Source of the DNA: a virus
Strand: one strand, 5' to 3'
Length of the DNA stretch: 33,199 nt
Virus record (IMG/VR): IMGVR_UViG_3300032116_000787
Location: 1-33,199 of that record
Part shown: piece after piece, positions 29,350-33,199 of the stretch
Layout: each line of letters begins with the position of its first letter
How positions within the stretch are numbered: the first letter of the stretch is position 1
Notes under the pieces: generated by a model
Databases searched by the model: none
What the model was told of the DNA's origin: nothing
The model's input: only the letters and a program-made list of their open reading frames with translations
Made by a program: the position numbers and the translations under genes

Positions 29350-29539
29350 CAGAACTCCCCTCCGGGGTCAGAGGAACAGCCCACTCACTTAGACGCCAAC
29401 CCCAATCCACTGCCCCTGTTTCGACCCAGAAGCGCAGAAATGTCTTCGGCCCGCAAGCCGTCTTGACCCACACGCAGGCATGCACCGGCTTCCCTTCGGC
29501 GGTTTCCCCCGCCGGCTGCCAATACACCTCAGCGTCCAT
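29342..29539 (-). CDS. small hypothetical protein, 65 aa
   Basis: ATG 29539 is coupled by TGATG; the preceding GTG is less likely. The product MDAEVYWQPAGETAEGKPVH, then ACVWVKTACGPKTFLRFWVE, looks like a compact beta-rich fold. Function unknown. Confidence 0.65.
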   Translation of the reverse strand: MDAEVYWQPAGETAEGKPVHACVWVKTACGPKTFLRFWVETGAVDWGWRLSEWAVPLTPEGSSGG

Positions 29540-29922
29540 CACAGGCCCCCCTCCGCACGCTGCACAAGGCGCAGCAGCTCATCCAGTTCCATCACCGCAT
29601 ACGACCTACCGGCCCCGTGGTTGCGGCGCTTCACCACCGCCACACCGATCGCCTCCCTACCGTTGGCCTTCTCCCAGTTCGCCTTCTCCACCGCCACCTC
29701 ACGCATGTAGGTGGCGAGGTCGATGCGCTTCTCCGCTTTGCACTCGACAACGAAATCCAGGTGGGTGCTTTCCCACTCAATGTCGCCCACGTCCACGGTG
29801 CCGGCGGGTGGGTTGCGGTGAACATGCCAGCGCAGGGTTGCGAGGTGTGCCCATGCCTTGATGTGACCGAGGACGACCACCTCCCATGCGGAACCCTTCT
29901 GCTTCGACGGGTTCGCCATCAT
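29539..29922 (-). CDS. Holliday-junction-resolvase-like nuclease, 127 aa
   Basis: ATG 29922 (or the next ATG, 29919) overlaps the ATPase stop. The core has NPSKQKGSAWE, RNPPAGTVDVGDIEW and DFVVECKAEKRIDL, a PD-(D/E)xK arrangement (Asp of DIEW region, ECK), followed by helices. From memory, this layout (SKxKGxxxE, GxxDxGDI, ECK, KRR) is that of Hjc-type resolvases of actinobacterial phages. It resolves branched recombination or replication DNA, probably in the nucleoid, and acts with the neighbouring ATPase and RecB-like nuclease. Confidence 0.8.
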   Translation of the reverse strand: MMANPSKQKGSAWEVVVLGHIKAWAHLATLRWHVHRNPPAGTVDVGDIEWESTHLDFVVECKAEKRIDLATYMREVAVEKANWEKANGREAIGVAVVKRRNHGAGRSYAVMELDELLRLVQRAEGGL

Positions 29923-30746
29923 TCCACACCCCAATCTGACACGGCCATCGTGCCCGTCATCTCCCCATACGACTCGAACAACGCCATTCGCGACGTATCC
30001 GCATACAAAGTCTCGTACGTCCGCCCCGTCGCATCGAACGGCCCCGAACGGTTCTTCACACACGCCACCCTGTACTCCCCACTCATACTGTTGAGCGCCA
30101 CCGTCAAGATCAGCTCCGGCAACTGCGACACCTTCCCATGCAAATCCCTACGCGCAGGGGGATCGACCGGTGACCCGGCCGCTTCGGACGTGTGATGCAG
30201 CACCATCACACACGCCCGCGTTTCACGCGCCAAATGGTGCAACGCCTTCGCCAACTCCCGCATCCCAGCGAACTCGTTATCGTGCTCCGCGACCACGTTC
30301 ATCAGGTTGTCCACCACGATCAGGTCGGGGTCGCATCCCCACACCTCAGCGAACGCCTCCAACTCGTACGCAATATCGTCCAACGTCGGGGATGGGGTGA
30401 ACACGAACCGCACATTGTCCAACCGGTCCAACACGTCCTCATAGTAGGCGCCGCCACCGTTGAGAATCTGCCGCTCCACATCGGCCACCTTCTGCCCGGT
30501 GAGCATCGCCCCCGCACGGTACGCGACGGTGGCCTCATCCGAGTCTGCGGAGAAGTACAGGCAGGGCAGGTTTTGGTGGACGGCATAGTGCAGGGCCAGG
30601 AGTGACTTACCCGCCCCAGGTTGGCCGGCGATCATCGCCACCTGCCCACGGCGCAGCACGATCTGCTCCCTGGTGAGTTTCGGGAACAGGTCCGGCAGCG
30701 GTTGCCCCGCTGCTGACCGGCTCAACGCTTGCGACAGCTTACGCAT
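29919..30746 (-). CDS. RecA/DnaB-like ATPase (replicative helicase or loader), 275 aa
   Basis: ATG 30746 overlaps the previous gene by 8 bp. Walker A: AGQPGAGKS (41-48). Walker B: LIVVDNLMNVV. A HHTSEAAG segment corresponds to the DnaB H4/sensor region, and PARRDLHGKVSQLPELILTV (residues ~195-215) to motif 4. Length is near that of a single DnaB C-terminal ATPase domain, so the usual N-terminal primase-binding domain is absent. Located two genes before primase. It could be the phage helicase or a RadA-like recombination ATPase; helicase is favoured by context. Confidence 0.8.
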   Translation of the reverse strand: MRKLSQALSRSAAGQPLPDLFPKLTREQIVLRRGQVAMIAGQPGAGKSLLALHYAVHQNLPCLYFSADSDEATVAYRAGAMLTGQKVADVERQILNGGGAYYEDVLDRLDNVRFVFTPSPTLDDIAYELEAFAEVWGCDPDLIVVDNLMNVVAEHDNEFAGMRELAKALHHLARETRACVMVLHHTSEAAGSPVDPPARRDLHGKVSQLPELILTVALNSMSGEYRVACVKNRSGPFDATGRTYETLYADTSRMALFESYGEMTGTMAVSDWGVE

Positions 30747-31122
30747 GGGCGACCGCGAGTTCTTCGATCAGGTCCCACGTCTGGCACGGCCAATAGGCAA
30801 ACGACCCGGCATAGTCGCCGGGGTCGCAGCCCTCGCAATGCCCGTCAACGTTCTCGTGCAAGTCAGCGAAAGGCCGCAGCCACGCCGGCATGTAGGTGCG
30901 GACCCATTCGTGACAGTCCTGGTTCTCCATCCGCCGCCACGCCTCCATCACTCGCCTGTCGCGCTTCCTCGCTTCCCACTCGGCAACGGAGGCGTGCTGC
31001 TCGCGGCGGCGCAGTTCATCGCTGTACAGGCCGCTAACAGCGATAGTCCGCAGGACTGCGTTGATCTGATCCCGGTACACCTCGTCAAGCAGACCCCTCG
31101 GGACCAAACTCCCCTCCCCCAC
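30739..31122 (-). CDS. DUF6221-like protein, 127 aa
   Basis: GTG 31122 gives 38 bp overlap with the previous gene; TTG 31107 is an alternative. After a helical N-terminus, residues ~90-127 contain CEGCDPGD and WPCQTWDLIEELAVAHA, a CxxCD...PC pattern that I recall from DUF6221 proteins of actinobacteria. The role is unknown; three cysteines suggest zinc. Confidence 0.65.
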   Translation of the reverse strand: MGEGSLVPRGLLDEVYRDQINAVLRTIAVSGLYSDELRRREQHASVAEWEARKRDRRVMEAWRRMENQDCHEWVRTYMPAWLRPFADLHENVDGHCEGCDPGDYAGSFAYWPCQTWDLIEELAVAHA

Positions 31123-31309
31123 CGGACGCCTCCCTCCTGGCGTGCTTCTCCTTCAACGTGTACTGCTCAATCAGCGACGCCGTAACCCCAAGCGCCTCAC
31201 CCAATGTTGCGTAGGCGGACGCCCGGCGCGGAGGCTCCCGCAGCAGACGGGCCACCAGCTCGGCCAGTTCCGGCAGATGCGGGCGAATACCCGGATTCAA
31301 CTTAGCCAT
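31085..31309 (-). CDS. small helical protein, possible DNA-binding, 74 aa
   Basis: ATG 31309 is coupled by TGATG; the 24-codon extension into the upstream gene is rejected. Residues ~12-55 (LPELAELVARLLREPPRR, then TLGEALGVTASLIEQY) look like helix-turn-helix with basic flanks. A regulatory or DNA-binding role is inferred. Confidence 0.6.
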   Translation of the reverse strand: MAKLNPGIRPHLPELAELVARLLREPPRRASAYATLGEALGVTASLIEQYTLKEKHARREASGGGGEFGPEGSA

Positions 31310-31575
31310 CAACGCTCCTTCGGCACGTTGACCACGTACTGGTCGGCTGGCACGGCAACGCCGTCCACAATGTAGAAACACCCGGACCAGAAACCGTAAT
31401 CAGACGGGACGCCGGCGACAGCCGCAGACTTGGCGCAGCTTTTCGCTGAGGCCGCGTTGACCCCAGCAAAAACCAGCACCATCAACAGCGCAAACAGAAC
31501 GACAAAAGCCGCCAAGAAGCGCAGCGCAAAAGCGGCGAAAGAATCATCCCACCAGACGGACAACTTTTCACCCAT
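31309..31575 (-). CDS. membrane protein with extracytoplasmic Cys domain, 88 aa
   Basis: ATG 31575 overlaps the previous gene by 8 bp. Residues ~15-40 are a transmembrane helix (ALRFLAAFVVLFALLMVLVF). The external part has KSCAKSAAVAGVPSDYGFWSGCFYIVDGVAVPADQ shown only in part here: two Cys ~20 residues apart, then VDGVAVPADQY. From memory, similar small membrane proteins recur in actinobacterial phages. A role in excluding other phages or in lysis is conceivable but not shown. Confidence 0.7.
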   Translation of the reverse strand: MGEKLSVWWDDSFAAFALRFLAAFVVLFALLMVLVFAGVNAASAKSCAKSAAVAGVPSDYGFWSGCFYIVDGVAVPADQYVVNVPKER

Positions 31576-31717
31576 CAGCGAGTACCCCCTTGGGCTTCTC
31601 AAACCACTTACGTTCCAGCGGCGGGCGATGCTGGCACGTACAAGACCGGTAGTCCGTTGCGTGCCGGTAGTCGTAGCAGCCCTCATGGTGCCCAACCCGG
31701 CAGTCATCACAGATCAC
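31568..31717 (-). CDS. small zinc-binding protein, 49 aa
   Basis: GTG 31717 has AAAGGAG about 6 nt upstream and overlaps the previous TGA. Product: MICDDCRVGHHEGCYDYRHA, then TDYRSCTCQHRPPLERKW. Five cysteines and three histidines suggest one or two zinc sites. Function unknown. Confidence 0.6.
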   Translation of the reverse strand: MICDDCRVGHHEGCYDYRHATDYRSCTCQHRPPLERKWFEKPKGVLADG

Positions 31718-31965
31718 GTCCACTCCTTTCCCGGTAGATGTTCACGATGATCCCCAACCTGCATGTACCCGTGGCACTCCACACACGGCACACCGATCCA
31801 CGCGATGATGCGCGCGTGCTTGTCGCACAACGGCATCCACGCGTCGTTCCACGTACAGCCATCGGTGTGCGGCAGGAACCGGCAATCCCGCGTAGCAGGG
31901 TGGTAGCAGGACACGGTGCAGCACACGTCTTTCGCCGCCGCCGCTTTGTCCTCAGCGATTCCCAC
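31714..31965 (-). CDS. Cys/His-rich protein, 83 aa
   Basis: GTG 31965. Cys/His clusters (CCTVSCYHPATRDCRFLPHT; CTWNDAWMPLCDKHARII; PCVECHGY) could form two zinc sites. The arrangement is like small zinc-ribbon/treble-clef phage proteins. Function unknown. It overlaps the next start by GTGA. Confidence 0.65.
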   Translation of the reverse strand: MGIAEDKAAAAKDVCCTVSCYHPATRDCRFLPHTDGCTWNDAWMPLCDKHARIIAWIGVPCVECHGYMQVGDHREHLPGKEWT

Positions 31966-31981
31966 CGCACACCGTGCCGGC

Positions 31982-32464
31982 TCAGTCGATGAACTGCGGG
32001 TCGGCGGGCGGGCCGACAGGGGTGGTGCGCTTCGGGCCCTTGGTGCGGTCGAACCAGCCCTTGTACGGCTTCCCCGACTTGGCGCGGCCCTCCTTCAACA
32101 CCATCAGCCCGTTGATCGACTGGGGCGCGTTGGGCAGGCCGTACGTCCACGTGTTGCCCCACTTGTCGGTGAGGGTTTCCACCGGCTCCGGGCCCGGTGC
32201 CACACCCTGCGGCGCGGCCGGAGCCGCGACAGCAGGGTTGGCCGTCGCAGTGCCGTTGTTGAACGCCGCGTTGACCGTGGCCTCCGCCGCGGTCATGGAA
32301 CCGCCAGCAGCGTCGGCGGCGAACGCGCGCACCTTGTCCAGCAGAACATCGGACAGCAGGAACGCGTCAAGGTTGTTCTGGAAATCGGCGGCCGTGTCGC
32401 CACGCACCGTCAGCAGATCACCGTTCACCTTCGTGGTGAACGAGAAGTTTGCTTCGCTACTCAC
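31982..32464 (-). CDS. hypothetical protein with C-terminal basic domain, 160 aa
   Basis: GTG 32464 has GGAAGGTG about 7 nt upstream; a TTG two codons earlier overlaps the previous stop. Residues 1-60 form a beta-helical domain (ANFSFTTKVNGDLLTVRGDT). A Pro/Ala linker follows, then a C-terminal part with KEGRAKSGKPYKGWFDRTKG, a motif I recall from phage proteins next to RecB-like nucleases that may bind single-stranded DNA. This role is inferred. Confidence 0.65.
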   Translation of the reverse strand: MSSEANFSFTTKVNGDLLTVRGDTAADFQNNLDAFLLSDVLLDKVRAFAADAAGGSMTAAEATVNAAFNNGTATANPAVAAPAAPQGVAPGPEPVETLTDKWGNTWTYGLPNAPQSINGLMVLKEGRAKSGKPYKGWFDRTKGPKRTTPVGPPADPQFID

Positions 32465-32466
32465 TA

Positions 32467-33199
32467 TCAAACACCTTCCTCACGGATCGGATCATTCTCG
32501 GACTCGGCACCGCCGTAGGCGGCGCAGAACTTGTTGACCCCGCAGGACACGCAGTGCGTGCCAACGTTCGGGGGGTAGATGCCGCCACGGATCGCCAGAT
32601 CAACATGCCGGAACATGGACCCCAGTACCGGGTCGAACCCGTCACCGAGGACCGAGGGGGCGGTGAGTTCCCCGGACCGGGACATCCAATACGCCCCCAA
32701 CGAGGGGCGGGGGTGGCCGGCGGCGGCCATGCCCTGCGCATAGAGGCGGAGCTGTGTCGCGTCCGGGGTGCGTGAACCGGTCTTGTGATCGACAACGAGC
32801 AGTTCGCCACCGTTGAGCACGAACACCGCATCCACGAACATTTTGACCATGACACCGTTGATGGGGACGGTCATGCCCCGCTCAACCCACGGCCCCTCAT
32901 CGTCCTCGTACACGAGCATGTCGGATTGGACGATCCATCCGGCGTAGCGGAGGCACATTTGGTAGCCCTCGTTGGCCCACCAGTCGCCGTCCTCCTTGTT
33001 CGGCTTGTCCTTCGTCACCCTGCCAGCGGCCCGCCACTGGTCGGTTGGCACACCGGACTCTTGCTCGTTGCGGGTGACGTTCGCGTCCCACGCTTCCAAC
33101 CACAGTTGCAGGATCGTGTCGGGGTCGGGCTGCGTGCGGTCGGTTGCGTACTGGCGGGTCAGGTGCTCCACGACCTCATGCACCGCACTGCCGCCGGCG
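32467..33199 (-). CDS. RecB/Cas4-like nuclease (5' end outside window)
   Basis: The frame is open to the right edge; GGSAVHEVVEHL at the edge is the usual N-terminal helix of this family, so the true start lies beyond 33199. Catalytic motif: FVDAVFVLNGGELLVVDHKTGS (D...DxK) at residues ~115-137. C-terminus: THCVSCGVNKFC, cysteines that in Cas4/AddB-type nucleases bind a 4Fe-4S cluster together with an upstream Cys. It likely trims DNA ends in replication or recombination, together with the resolvase and ATPase downstream. Confidence 0.8.
   Translation of the reverse strand, partial: AGGSAVHEVVEHLTRQYATDRTQPDPDTILQLWLEAWDANVTRNEQESGVPTDQWRAAGRVTKDKPNKEDGDWWANEGYQMCLRYAGWIVQSDMLVYEDDEGPWVERGMTVPINGVMVKMFVDAVFVLNGGELLVVDHKTGSRTPDATQLRLYAQGMAAAGHPRPSLGAYWMSRSGELTAPSVLGDGFDPVLGSMFRHVDLAIRGGIYPPNVGTHCVSCGVNKFCAAYGGAESENDPIREEGV

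Overview
The window is one GC-rich piece of a tailed bacteriophage genome (roughly two thirds G+C by eye). Genes are packed head to tail, many sharing stop and start bases (TGATG, ATGA, GTGA). A WhiB-like regulator, an Rpf-type cell-wall lytic domain and the codon use point to an actinobacterial host. The host genus cannot be named from the sequence. No integrase or immunity repressor is visible, and both ends of the window cut through genes.

Left block (1-18664, all minus strand, so it reads right to left): the virion operon. The order is terminase (with an N-terminal helix-turn-helix), portal, five small proteins, a 1526-residue giant protein, three internal or ejection-type proteins, a tRNA-like RNA, a scaffold-like protein, the major capsid protein, two fibre proteins that share a module, a lectin-like minor protein and small proteins. 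No tape-measure, tail-tube or tail-sheath gene is seen. Together with the giant internal protein this suggests a short-tailed (podovirus-type) particle, although tail genes could lie beyond the left edge.

Centre (18665-19577): a 913-bp region without genes between divergent operons. It holds several hairpins (two of them mutually exclusive), a 10-bp inverted repeat, C/A-rich and G/T-rich tracts and a LexA-box-like palindrome. It is the best candidate for the main control region and possibly an origin.

Plus-strand block (19578-22601): small accessory genes of unknown function. Three of them are preceded by the same Shine-Dalgarno leader. One promoter has a perfect -35 box, and a 16-bp stem terminator precedes a last small membrane-protein gene that ends on the shared stop codon of the convergent sigma-like gene.

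Right block (22598-33199, all minus strand): nucleic-acid metabolism and regulation. In transcription order it holds a RecB/Cas4-like nuclease, several small zinc-binding or membrane proteins, a RecA/DnaB-like ATPase, a Holliday-junction-resolvase-like nuclease, a primase split over two overlapping frames, small basic proteins, an Rpf-like lytic enzyme, a chain of micro-genes, a C5 cytosine methyltransferase with a LAGLIDADG endonuclease gene overprinted in another frame, a WhiB-like protein, a DEDD exonuclease with a zinc ribbon, and a sigma-like factor.

The two most unusual items are a 79-nt tRNA-like element that looks like the tRNA domain of tmRNA without its message (6225-6303), and the overprinted methyltransferase/endonuclease pair (24555-26030).
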